DNA of 64,000 nt from Plutella xylostella (Eukaryota; Arthropoda; Insecta; Lepidoptera; Plutellidae), in the NCBI RefSeq assembly GCF_932276165.1, contig NC_064007.1, forward strand, positions 6,644,001 to 6,708,000, given 5' to 3'. Within the stretch, counting starts at the first letter, position 1, and each line of letters opens with the position of its first letter. The translations under genes and the position numbers were made by a program. Shown in pieces: positions 28,886 to 40,600 of the stretch. The notes under the pieces are model-generated. The model ran no database searches, was not told the origin of the DNA, and saw nothing but the letters and a program-made list of their open reading frames with translations.

Positions 28886-29195
28886 TGTTGGATCCTACTA
28901 CCCTACGTAGGAGCAAGGGCCGGGCGTTCCCTATAAAAGCGCAGCGAACGGTGGCGCAGGCCTCTTTTCTCGGCTGGACTCGGTGGCGTGCGGAAGCTCT
29001 GCTCGTGGTGTAATCTGCTGTTCGGTATTTGTGTCTTTCTTTGATTTCTATTGTTGATTTGTATAATTGGTAATAATTCTGTTCCTCTGTTAGTTTGTTA
29101 AGTTTGGTTATAATTTTTGTAAATACATGTGATTAGTTTTTAGGTTAATAAATAATTCTTTTTTTTTTAATTGCAATTTCACTTCTGTCCTTACA
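28886..29195 (+). repeat. gypsy-1 3' LTR
   Basis: 310 bp; differs from the 5' LTR by one extra T in a T run. Confidence 0.92.
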
Positions 29196-29605
29196 ATATA
29201 TAATAGAACCTTGGGCCGGTGCCTTGCTGTACTGCTCCCTTGCACCCCACGGCTGAGAAGGCCCCCCCTTAAATAGTTTCTTCTCTTAACATTTCTTTAA
29301 GACAAACAAGACCTCAGTATGGTGAGCAAATTTGATGAAATTAGGTAGGTAAGTACAGTAGGAAGATGATACCCTCGATTTACATTATAATTTTAAACTT
29401 TCCAGGTAAGTCAAAACCAGGTTGTGGCTGTGCACAAGAACAGTCACAACACCGCCGTGGCAGCTGACGTCACCAGTCTGATGCTACTCGCCTTCGCAAC
29501 GTCAATTTGGATATTGTTTTCCGAAATCTGATTATTTTTTTTAAGTAAGATGATAGTTTTAGTGTTAAAAAGAGGATGGGCGTTTTGGGACCTACGTCCA
29601 ATAAA

Positions 29606-31560
29606 GATGAGTTACACATCGTTGGATAGCTCTTTTCAAGTTAGCAAAAAAATATTATGACGTCTAATCCGTATTTATAAGTTGTCCATTTTGAAATAAA
29701 TTCGTCGGAAGCAAGTATTTTTCATAGACATTGCACTCTCTCTCCTGATGACAGTTAGGGCGTAATACACGTGAACACGTATTTTTAAAATGGGAGATAT
29801 TACTTTCAACAGGTTTTGTTTACTGATATAATAAAATATAATAATATTAAAATGAATGATGATCATTGGTAATAAAAATTAAAAAAATGAATGTCAAAAA
29901 ATAACAAAAACATGAAAATTACAGAAATAAAATATAAACACTTTCAAGGTATGATTATTCTAATTGGACAGTAAATCAGGAGTCCCTTCTCTTTATTCAT
30001 ATTCTGCAAAAAAAAAACCTTTTCAACGACGTATATATGTCGCAGGCAACTGGTTTAATCTCCTGTTTGATTGAACCACTAGCCCGTTCATTGGATGGCG
30101 GTATTCAGTTGTATGACTAAAGGACAACTCGTCAAGTCGTTGATTGTAACGTTCGACGTCTTGACTGAACGTCATTCAGCGAAGTCGTTGAATGGGATAT
30201 AGTATAGCAACTTTGTAATGTCTGGTTAGGGTGAACATCACCAGACAAGAGTCAACAAAAAGACTATGTTACAAAGCTCTTATCTCACAAATTAACTAAA
30301 CAATAACAATAAACGTACCTTCATATTGTTGTTCATAATTATCCAGTTTCGCCACTTTTTTTCTTTGAAACTATCCGCCCGCGGCGTAATAATAGGTAAA
30401 TCCATGTTGTCACACTATTTTAACACAAATAACGCACTTTAAAGCTAATTTATTTGCAAAAAAACTAACAATATATGTGCTTTTTGTGTCAGCTGTTAGC
30501 GGTTAGACGCCATATTTGTTTTATTCACCACCTGACTGATTTTAAGTCAGCTAACTAGTTGGACGTTTTGTGACGCTTGTACAATCAACGTTCGGCCTAG
30601 TCATACAACTGAACAGCGCCATCCAATGAACGGGCTAGTGGTTCAATCAAACAGGGGATTAAACCAGATGCCTGCGACATATACATTTCTATTGGTGCTG
30701 GTCCCAGCTTCCATAGATTTGTGTCCATCCTCTTGAAAACAGTTTTATTAAATAATTGAAAGTTTTGTAATTTAACATAATTTTTATAAATTTATATTTA
30801 AAAAAGTGGCATTGTAGGTACTTACGAAAGTTTTTCATTTCCGTTTATATGGTTTTTTTCCTATTATACATATAGGATGTTGCCGGAGTGGTATATGTAG
30901 ATTATGTAGTTACCTGAAGAGGGGTGACTCAGACTGATTCCGTTTAACTTTTGTTAGGTAGTTTAACTTAATGATGTTGATGACTTCGAAATTTTGTCTT
31001 TTATTGAAATTAAATGTATTTTTAACAACTTATGATTTTTTATATCTTTCCTTGGCCCCATTTGGTACATTAAAACTATGTAGGTACGTATAAAGTTTAT
31101 TAACAAGACGTATGTAGAAATATACGAAACGTTTTACACATTTGTTGTGCCCTAGAGTTCTCTTGCAAAACTAAAGGTACCTAGCGTAAAATTTATAGCT
31201 ACGTTTACCTTAAAAAAAATTACACGGCGGTGTTGTAAAAAAAACATTGTTCAGTAACTAGGTACTTAACTATATTATAATATAAAATACATACCTTAGA
31301 TTAACAATATAAGAACAAGATGGAGTGTCACTTTACTGGCGCATTCGACGCTGTATCTATGTCAGGTCAGTATGTACAATACATAGGAACTTACGTAGCG
31401 TATGACATGCAATGCAGTGTGTTAAAAAGGATAGACAAGACACAAAGAGTTGTAGATTTTCACCTTTACTATAATTATTTACCACTATTGCAACACCTTG
31501 TACTTTTATATGTCCGTCCTCATTGCTTCGCCTTAGACAAGTAAAAAAGCTACAATAAAT
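29606..31560. other. intergenic spacer after protease copy 1
   Basis: Apart from the 642-bp element at 30038-30679 this is non-coding AT-rich DNA. It recurs with high similarity after copy 2 (45191-46722) and partly after copy 3, marking the tandem duplication unit. I saw no convincing gene in it. Confidence 0.7.
30038..30679. mobile_element. DNA transposon (MITE) with ~80-bp terminal inverted repeats
   Basis: The ends TGTCGCAGGCAACTGGTTTA... and their complement run ~80 bp inwards with few mismatches. They are flanked by TATA on both sides, and the spacer after copy 2 (near 45956) lacks the element. No coding frame of note is present. The superfamily is not assigned; a 4-bp TATA target is suggestive but not diagnostic. 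Confidence 0.8.
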
Positions 31561-31597
31561 AAAATTGCGATGGCCATGGCTTGGCCATCGCAATTTT
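31561..31597. promoter_or_regulatory. palindrome upstream of protease copy 2
   Basis: Same 16-bp arms and 5-bp loop as at 12396-12432, ~35 bp before the ATG. Confidence 0.6.
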
Positions 31598-31632
31598 TAC
31601 TTACTTTTTGACGGGTAATAAACAGGAAAGTG

Positions 31633-34600
31633 ATGGTTTTCAGTATGAAGTTACTAATTATGACTGTGCTATTTTACTATGGTAAGCTTTATTATTTACG
31701 GTAGTTAAGTATGGTAGAGTACAATTGGGTAGATATCTACATAATATCTATGTGTATATGTGGTACTTTATACGAAGCTCCTTCAATTTTCTATGGCAAA
31801 AGAATGTTACTTAATCAATGTCTATTTAAAAAGTAGAAGAATTTCTATTTCTTTGTAGTCAATCCCCAGTAAAAGAGTGAGATTTTTTTTTTCAACATTA
31901 TACGTATGTATTATCTACCTTAGGTACCTGCCTTAAGAATAACAATTTTATCCTTATGCGATCCATACATTTTATGCGATCAGGAATTTCTCATAAAAAA
32001 TATGGACTACGTGTAGGTAGGTATTGTAAGCAAATCTCGCGCTTGATTGATGAAGGTGCATCGGGCGACACTAGGTGGCGCTACTGGTCTGAAATGGGCG
32101 AGTTCGCGCATGCGTACTAGAGGTCAAGGACCCGCTCGCTTCCGCTGCGCAGGACGCCACGGCTGCCATCTTGTTAGCGATGCGCGATTATCACTTATAT
32201 CAATAATCGAATACACCACTACCGCTACTCTCCATAATCGAATATCAAAGTAGCGATATACTTATTGCAATAATCGAATAAGCACCACTACTTCGATTAT
32301 CGATTCTAACTTGACCGCTACTTGTATTCGTAAATGCAAAAGTAGCGGTGGATGACCGATTCGATTATTTGCAACAATGTAATGATGAGTAAGACGTATG
32401 AAAGGGGCGCGGGCGCGGCGAGTTGAACACAGACGCGCCGGCGACGGTCAGCTATGGCGCCATCTACCAGGGCGCCGCTAAGACGGGGTGTCTAACGGAC
32501 ACTACTAGGGGTGGGAATATCGAATAACAACTAGTTTGGTTTTTAAACCATTATAAATCTGTGAAAGTACCTAGGTACCTAAGGGATGTTTTTAGCAGTG
32601 TTATATATTAATTACCTAGTTTTTGTCTTTATAAATATAATATACCTATGTAAGTACCTACTTATAATATAATAAAATAAAATTAATAGGTAGTTTCAAT
32701 TGATTTAGTTTTTTTAATCGGACTATTTACAAAATGTCAAAATAAGCAGGGTTTATACGACGTAGCGACGAATAAGTAGCGATACAAAAGTAGTGGTAAA
32801 TGATTAGTAAATGCAAAAGTAGCGATGAATAAGTAGTAAATGAAAAAGTAGCGACGAATAAGTAGCGATACAAAAGTAGTGGTAAATGATTAGTAAATGC
32901 AAAAGTAGCGATGAATAAATAGTAAATGAAAAAGTAGCGACGAATAAGTAGCGATACAAAAGTAGTGGTAAATGATTAGTAATACTCTAAAATGATAATC
33001 GAATAATCGAATGATTGTAATAATCGAATAATTAATGTAGTATCATTTATAATCGCGCATCGCTACATCTTGTTGTTCGACACGGGAAAGACGCAAGACA
33101 ACGTTTAATATTTAAAATCGTCGCGAGTGCCATTACGTGTTAAATTCATGTTAAATCTTTTAAAAAGTAATAAATAACTTTACTACTAAGTTGCTGTGTG
33201 TGTGATTTACATTCTTGTATAACTCAGAAGTGGGATAACCCATGTGATGTGATGTGTTAAAAAGTATCAGTGAATGCGTGGTAAAAATGGGATCTAGATC
33301 CGATAAAAAAGAACGCAAGTTGCGTAAAAAACTAATAGCCGATGCAGAAGCACGGAAGTTGGAAAAACGCATCGCTTCTCTCGAAACTTTGTTAAGATCA
33401 AGTGCTAACGTGGTGCATCCAGTGGAAGTACGCCCATATCCAGAAAATAGCGATGGCGCCATGACGCCGCCATTACCGGTTGCAATTACTGACGCTACTA
33501 CGCCTGCAGAGGAGTCGACCGGCGTGTTGGGCACAGGGCGCGGGCGGTCGTTGAGCTTCGGGCGTCACGACCCGCCGCCGACGCCGCTGCAGTCGCCGCC
33601 GCTGCCGTCGCCACTGGCGGCCGGTGCAGCGGTATCGCCATGTGTCGAGCACACGCCGTCGTCGGTCACACAGGCGGCGCCACCACCACAGGGCCACGCA
33701 GGCCCGTTGCAGTCGATACCGCCGCCCGGCTTGAGGGCCGCGCCACCACCGCAGAGCGCCTGCTCGTGCGCCGCGTGTGCCGGCGCCGGGCCCGGACCCG
33801 CGGGCGCGCCGCCAGCGCCCCATCTCCCGCCATCATCAACGACTTCCCGCGCATGCGCCGCCGTGACCTGCTTGGGTATGTCGTTGCCGGCGGCTGCTGC
33901 AGCTGATGTCTCCGACTGCACTACGAAGTATGTAGAACATTCTAATTTACGCTATGTTGGTCGCAGTGACCCTATACCGGACTACGATCCGAAATTGTCT
34001 CTAATTACTATGGAAATGTGGATACGTAAGGTTGAAGGTCTCGCTAAAATGTATTGTTGGGATGATAGGACATTAGTGTATAACTGTTCATCTAAATTGC
34101 GAGGATATACTAGACGCTGGTATGACCAATTACAAGAGATAGACTTAACATGGCCCGAGTTCAAGGCCAAGTTACTTATAGGGTTTCCGTCCCGTAAGAG
34201 TAACCTCAACATGCTGCGTGATTTGGTTAACGTAATAAGGCGCCCTGAAACTGATTATTTGCAGTTTTATTATGATAAATTGGCGTTAGGCAACGCGTGT
34301 GGTATTTCACCGTCACTAATTACAGAGGCTATAATAGGCACAATCGGTAGTGAACTGGTCGAAATAGGTGCAATATCTGCGGGTTGCCGCGATCCCAATT
34401 ACGTTACTAAACTATTTATCGTCGCTACAATGTAATGTCTCAACGTCTACGGTGGGCCCACATCGTCGCAGTGATGCGGCGGCGGGGTTAAATTTTGCTA
34501 AAAAATATGATAGCAGTAAACTAAAGTGTCACATTTGTAAAAAACGGGGCCATACTGCCGGGCGTTGTACGTATAAAATACGTGATAAAAGTGAAAATTC

Positions 34601-37600
34601 TCCTGTGATTTGTGAATTTTGTAATAAAAAGGGGCATGATGTAAACAGCTGTTATCTAAAATTACGAAAATGTACCTATTGTGGCAAAACGGGTCATTTG
34701 AAGGAGACATGCCTAAAGTTTAAAAGTCGTCATGCAAGCAGTACGCAGTCGAATACACAAACTGTCCGATTAATTCAGAACGCAGGTGATTGTGGAGCTA
34801 AATATTATATGAATGTTAAGGTAAATGAGTGAAATATGGACGCATTTATCGATTTCGGTAGTTCTTGTATCACAATTACTGAGTCCGCAGCTAAACAGCT
34901 TAACTTGGACACTCATAAAATGACTAGCACAAGCGTTATTAAGGGTTTTGGAGGGTCACAGATAGCACCCCTTGCTGAAACGCTAGTGGACATCACAGCT
35001 GACGAGGCCACTTGTAAATACCTAAAGGCGTACGTTGTACCAGACGGCGTTCAAGATGTAGGTATTATTATAGGCCAGCCTTTTACGGATTATCCGGACG
35101 TGTATGTCATAAAAACTCCTACAACTTTAAAAATGTATAACGCCTATTTATTGAGCGAATTACCCGCAGTTTGCGAAGATTCTGACCGTGTTAATATTTT
35201 TTCGAATGAGCGGATTACCTTACAGCCGGGTGTAAATAAAATAGTTGTATCTTGCAGTGAATTAATATCGGGTCCTATGCTAGTGCATCGCACAGAATAC
35301 AATACTCCGAAATCTGAATGTTATATTCCACAACGTGAGGCTGAGGTAATTGACGGGAAAACTGTTTTGACGATAACCAATATTAGTAATGGTGAAGTTG
35401 TTTTACCGGAAGGACAGTGCGTAGCGCGAGCTACTATTACGGATGGTGCTAAACAGTATAGTATTGGTGAAAATTTAGAGCCATGTGTCGTAAGTGAACT
35501 TGAGACAATTTTACACGACTACTCGGATTGTTTCTCTGGTGACGAAAACAAAATAGGTAAATGTTCAGTAAAAATGCACATTGAATTGACAGATAAAAAA
35601 CCTATTTATTATCGTCCTTACCGGATGTCAATAAAAGATCGTGAAAAAACCCGCGATATCGTTACGGACTTATCAAACAAGGGTATAGTCGAGGAATCTA
35701 ACTCTCCTTACGCCAGTCCAGTGATTTTAGTTCCGAAAAAAACTGGTGATACCCGACTTGTCGTTGATTATCGTGCACTGAATAAAATTACGAAAAAAGA
35801 GAGGTATCCTTTACCATTGATTCAGGATCAGTTAGACCGGTTAAGCAAGCAGCGGGTCTTCACTTGCCTAGATATTTTATCTGCCTATCACTGTATTCAG
35901 ATCGATGATGAGAGTAAACAATATACAGCTTTCATTACGCCGGACGGACACTTCCAATATACTAGAATGAGCATGGGATTAGTCAATGCGCCTTCTGTGT
36001 TCCAACGGGCGATGGATGATGTTTTAGGCTCACTTCGATTTAAATTTGCTACTGCCTACTTGGATGATGTCTTGATTTATGCTGAGAATAATGAAGACGC
36101 GCTTGACAGGTTAAAGGCGATTTTGAGCAAGATAAGAGAGGCTAACATGACATTACGACTTGATGAATGTTCATTTTTAGTATCAAAAATTGATTATTTA
36201 GGACATGAAGTGTGTAACGGTGAGGTCAGGCCATCGCAACATAAACTGTCGGCGGTCCGGGATTTTCCAGTTCCCGAGTCTGTACATCAGGTTCGACAGT
36301 TCATGGGGCTTGCGAACTACTTCAGAAAGTATGTACCTAACTTTGCTTCGCTCGCCAGACCTATAACAACCTTAACCAAGAAAAATGAACCTTGGGTTTG
36401 GGGTACCGAGCAGACTGAGGCTTTCGAACAAATAAAGACCATACTAGTCAATAGACCTGTCTTAGCATTGTTCAATAGTGATTACGAAACTCAGATTCAT
36501 ACTGATGCCTCTAAAGTAGGGCTTGCTGGTATACTGCTACAAAAGCAACCTGACGGTACATGGAAACCGGTTGCCTATGCCAGCAGGCAGACTACTTCAG
36601 CTGAACAAAAGTACCACAGCTATGAACTGGAGACCTTAGCTGTCGTTATGAGCCTACTGAAATTTAAGGTTTACGTTTCCGGTTTGAAATTTGTAATTGT
36701 AACCGACTGTAACGCTTTGCGCTGGACATGGACAAAACGTGATTTGTCGCCACGTATAGCCCGTTGGTGGCTTGAGGTACAAGGATATGATTTTGATGTA
36801 GAGTATCGTGCTGGAAAATCAATGGCTCACGTAGATGCATTAAGTCGCAATCCTGTTGGCACAGTTATGCGTCGTGTTGAAGTAGACTTAATAGAGAGTT
36901 TGCAGCAGGATGACGAGTCTATATGCTCTATTGTTACGAGTTAAACGACCAGATAGATAGTGGAAATTTAAAAGGGTTAGCCGTAGATTACACTATCGAA
37001 AACTCGGTACTATTAAGGAAAGTTAATGGCGACAATAAAGTTGTAGTGCCTAAGCAATCACGTTGGTCACTAGTACAGTCTTTTCACGATAATAATGGAC
37101 ATGTGAACTTCAATAAAACATATGAGGCTGTGAGAACAAAATACTGGTTTGCAAACATGCGGCGTTTTATTCAAAAGTATGTTCGTGCCTGTATTTCATG
37201 TCAGTATGCTAAGAAACCTACAGGTAGATTAGTTGGGCTATTACATCCGATAGAAAAAGTAATGGTACCATTTCACACTGTTCATATTGACCATCTCGGT
37301 CCGTTCTGCAAAAGCCCTTCAGGTAAAATGTATATATTTGCTATCATAGACGCCTTCACAAAATTTATTTGGATTGAGGCTGTACGAGATACTAGCTGTA
37401 CAAACTCGCTTAAGGCGCTGGACCAATTCATGAAGGTCTTTGGACTACCTAGCAGAATTATCAGTGACCGAGGCAAAGCGTTTGACTGTCATGAAAAATA
37501 CTGTGCTGACCGACAAATTAAACACGTAATGAATGCCGTAGCAAGTCCTAGGGCAAACGGTCAGATTGAAAGGTATAATCGAACAATACTTGATGCTCTT

Positions 37601-40600
37601 GTCTCCTATGTTGGTGATGATCAAAACAACTGGGAAATATATTTACCTAAGGTTCAACTAGGTCTGAAATCCAATACTAACAGTACCACGGGATCCAGTC
37701 CGTTAGAATTAGTATATGGATTCCGGCCCCGATTATCCGGCGATTTGGTTGCTCCTACGAGATCAGGTACTTTCGACAGTATGCGTGAATCAGCTGCATT
37801 GAGAACAAGAGCTGCAGCTAAGAGATCGAAACTTATGTTCGATAAAAAAAGACGCACCGAAGCTCCTTTTAAGGTGGGACAGTTAGTGTTAGTCCAGCGA
37901 AAACTTTTTAAGAAAGGTTTAAGAAGTGGCAAGTTAGTGCCACGTTATGATGGACCATATGTCGTAGTTAAGGCTCTCCCACATGACCGTTATGTTATAA
38001 AAGGAAAAAGTAATTGTGGTCGGAAATATGAAAATGTTTTAGCCCGAGATAAACTCAAACTTTTTCATAACACTGTTGATTCTGATTCGGATTAAGAACT
38101 GAATTTTATAAATATTACTAACTCTAATGTGACTGATTCTGATTACCTTATTTTGAGTACTTATATACTTAGAAGATATGTATTTCGTTAAGTTTATTAT
38201 TTTATGTTAATTTACTTTATGTTTTAAGAGATGCCTTATTTTACAGTCGAGCTAATTGTTATGATTGATGATTTATAACGAATTGAAAGGCAATTGTAAC
38301 CTGTGACTATGGTTAAAATACAAAAAAAAAAAAAACTTGTTATGTATTATTTGGTAAAAAATAATAATTATTACTTACCAGAGACTGATGATTGTGATGG
38401 TATATGTAAACCAATATATTAATTTGTAAGAACATGTTCCAAATACATGTTTTTCTTAATATTTGATCGATCTTTTCTATTTAATTAAGCCAAAATAATA
38501 AAAAAAAAACTAACTTCGTGGTTCCCATAAAGTGTTGCAGGCCTTAAGAGGCGGTCCAACCAAAATTATAAAATTAGTGTTGAAGGCCTTAAGAGGGCGG
38601 TCCAACCAAATTTATTCTATTAGTGTTGCAGGCCTTAAGAGGGCGGTCCAACCAAATTTATACTGTTAGTGTTGCAGGCCTTAAGAGGCGGTCCAACCAA
38701 AATTATAATATTAGTGTTGAAGGCCTTAAGAGGCGGTCCAACCAAAATTATACTATTAGTGTTGAAGGCCTTAAGAGGGCGGTCCAACCAAACTTATACT
38801 ATTGGTGTTGCAGGCCTTAAGAGGCGGTCCAACCAAATTTATGCTAATAGTGTTGCAGGCTTTAAGAGGCGGTCCAACCATGTGACTCTTGCAGGTTATG
38901 AAGAACCCAAATGAAGAAACTGTACGGGGCGTACAGTGACTTCAGAATGGCCGACTGTAAGCAAATCTCGCGCTTGATTGATGAAGGTGCATCGGGCGAC
39001 ACTAGGTGGCGCTACTGGTCTGAAATGGGCGAGTTCGCGCATGCGTATTAGAGGTCAAGGACCCGCTCGCTTCCGCCGCGCAGGACGCCACGGCTGCCAT
39101 CTTGTTGTTCGACAAGGGAAAGACGCAAGACAACGTTTAATATTTAAAATCGTCGCGAGTGCCATTACGTGTTAAATTCATGTTAAATCTTTTAAAAAGT
39201 AATAAATACTTTACTACTAAGTTGCTGTGTGTGTGATTTACATTCTTGTATAGTATATAATTATGTTTTCAGGGAGCTGTGAGGACAAGGTGACTGTGAG
39301 GGAGCCCCCCGCGCTCCCCGCACCCCCCGCCAACAGGATCGTCGGGGGACAACCCACCACCGTCAGGAGATACCCTTACATGGCGTATTTTCGATCATTT
39401 TATACGGTACTGCTGCTTTACCAGAACCACCGACATATTTATGGAAGCTGTCAACGCGAGCAATGAAAAGTTTAAATTTTCATAATACCTACAGACACCA
39501 AACAGGGAAGTGTTGTTGATGTGACTGTGACCGTAGGTACACAGTTGTACGGGTAGGGTCAGTGCGTCTCAGTATGTCCGAGAAATACTTCTCAAATGTT
39601 CTAGAAATTCAAATGATGAAGGTATTCAATATCCATAATGAAAGTTATTTGTTGGGAGTTCTGATGTAAGTTATCAGATCATTTCAAAATTATGTGACTT
39701 TACTTACTAATGATTTGATTATAAAATAATAATAGCCTACTTATTTTCCCACTGCTGGGCAAAGGCCTCCCCTTTCATCTTCCACACCTTTCGATCCTGT
39801 GCACCCTCAGCCCAGTTTTTATCGAATTTGTCCAGGTAGTCCCGCCATCTCCGTCTCGGCCTGCCTCTCCGCCGGCGCCCGTCGCCCGGCACCCACTCGG
39901 TCGCTATCTTGGCCCACCGGTCCGGGTGCATGCAGCAGACGTGGCCGGCCCAGTTCCACTTGAGCTTTGCGGTCTCGACACCAACATCGACTATGCGAGT
40001 TTGGGAGCGTAGTATGGTGTTCCTGACACGGTCCGTCAATTATACACCGAGAAGACTACGCTCCATCGCTCTTTGGCAAACCTTCAGTCTGGTCTTTGAT
40101 GTTCGGTCAGTGACCATGTCTGTGCGCCGTAGGTTAGGACGGGCAAGATACACATGTCAACGAGTTTGCGCTTGAGTGACAGTGGAAGGTTGCCCTTCAT
40201 CAGCTGCTTCATAGACCAGTAGCTCTTCCAGGCGTTTTCGATACGTCTATCGATTTCTTTATCTTGCCTGTTTTCGAATGAGACTAGCTGGCCTAAGTAA
40301 ATGTACTCGTTGACATATTGTATATCCTGACCGTCAACCGTGACCCTGCGTTTCGCACTATTGGACATGATCTTGGTTTTGGACCGGTTCATCGACAATC
40401 CGACTTGAAGGCTTGCCGTGCTGAGATCTTGCAGCATGTGTTCGAGTGTTGATGCCGACGGGGCAAAGAGTACAATGTCGTCGGCGAAGCGAGGGTTGGT
40501 TAATCTTCTGCCGCCGACGTCAATACCTTTGTCTTCCCATGGGACCGCAAGCTTTCTGAAAACTTCTTCGAGAGTGCAAGTAAATAGTTTTGGAGATAGC

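Larger units (their letters stand above)
23567..29195 (+). mobile_element. young Ty3/gypsy element (gypsy-1) in intron 6 of copy 1
   Basis: A 5,629-bp element with 309- and 310-bp LTRs that differ only in the length of one T run, flanked by ATAT(AT). It contains gag, an overlapping pol in the -1 frame and a possible spliced 3' exon. No internal stop or frameshift was seen, so it may be able to transpose. It lies in the sense orientation 34 bases after a protease exon. Confidence 0.92.
12468..29531 (+). pseudogene. secreted chymotrypsin-fold serine protease, copy 1 (frameshifted)
   Basis: Seven exons: 12468-12516, 12869-13002, 13768-13856, 17437-17740, 17921-18065, 23383-23533 and 29406-29531. 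All junctions have GT/AG ends and agree in phase with copies 2 and 3. The order is signal peptide, PANR|IVGG activation site, TAAHC, DNDVAVL, paired Cys in exon 5, and GDSGG. Exon 6 is 151 nt instead of 152: one C of a four-C run after GDSGG is gone (near 23413-23417), shifting the rest of the domain. Introns hold a THAP transposon (3), a 5.1-kb BEL element (5) and a 5.6-kb gypsy element (6). An AATAAA lies at 29600. A functional product is unlikely. Confidence 0.85.
32025..33221 (+). repeat. gypsy-2 5' LTR, interrupted by a MITE
   Basis: TGTAAGC...TTGTATA; 298 bp of LTR sequence plus the 891-bp MITE and its 8-bp duplication. A few single-base differences from the 3' LTR are visible. Confidence 0.9.
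32025..39252 (+). mobile_element. Ty3/gypsy element (gypsy-2) in intron 1 of protease copy 2
   Basis: A 7,228-bp element with a 4-bp GTAT duplication (32021-32024, 39253-39256). The intact site GTAGGTAGGTATATAATTATG is seen in copies 1 and 3. Its LTRs are 297 bp, but the 5' LTR is enlarged by a hAT-like MITE. Several frame breaks suggest it is older than gypsy-1. Confidence 0.92.

Noticed and set aside
28566..29013. Frames on both strands around the gypsy-1 3' LTR
   Set aside because: They cross the LTR boundary; only the frame fixed by the splice prediction made sense.
31320..31544. 74-codon frame in the spacer before copy 2, with a similar start at 46596
   Set aside because: It runs into the protease upstream region, is cut by Harbinger before copy 3 and resembles nothing I know.
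33473..33921. Several overlapping frames on both strands in a GC-rich stretch
   Set aside because: They arise from the Pro/Ala-rich linker of gypsy-2 Gag; low complexity only.
38532..38880. CRISPR-like regular repeats
   Set aside because: Direct tandem units with no unique spacers, in a retrotransposon of an animal genome: a minisatellite.
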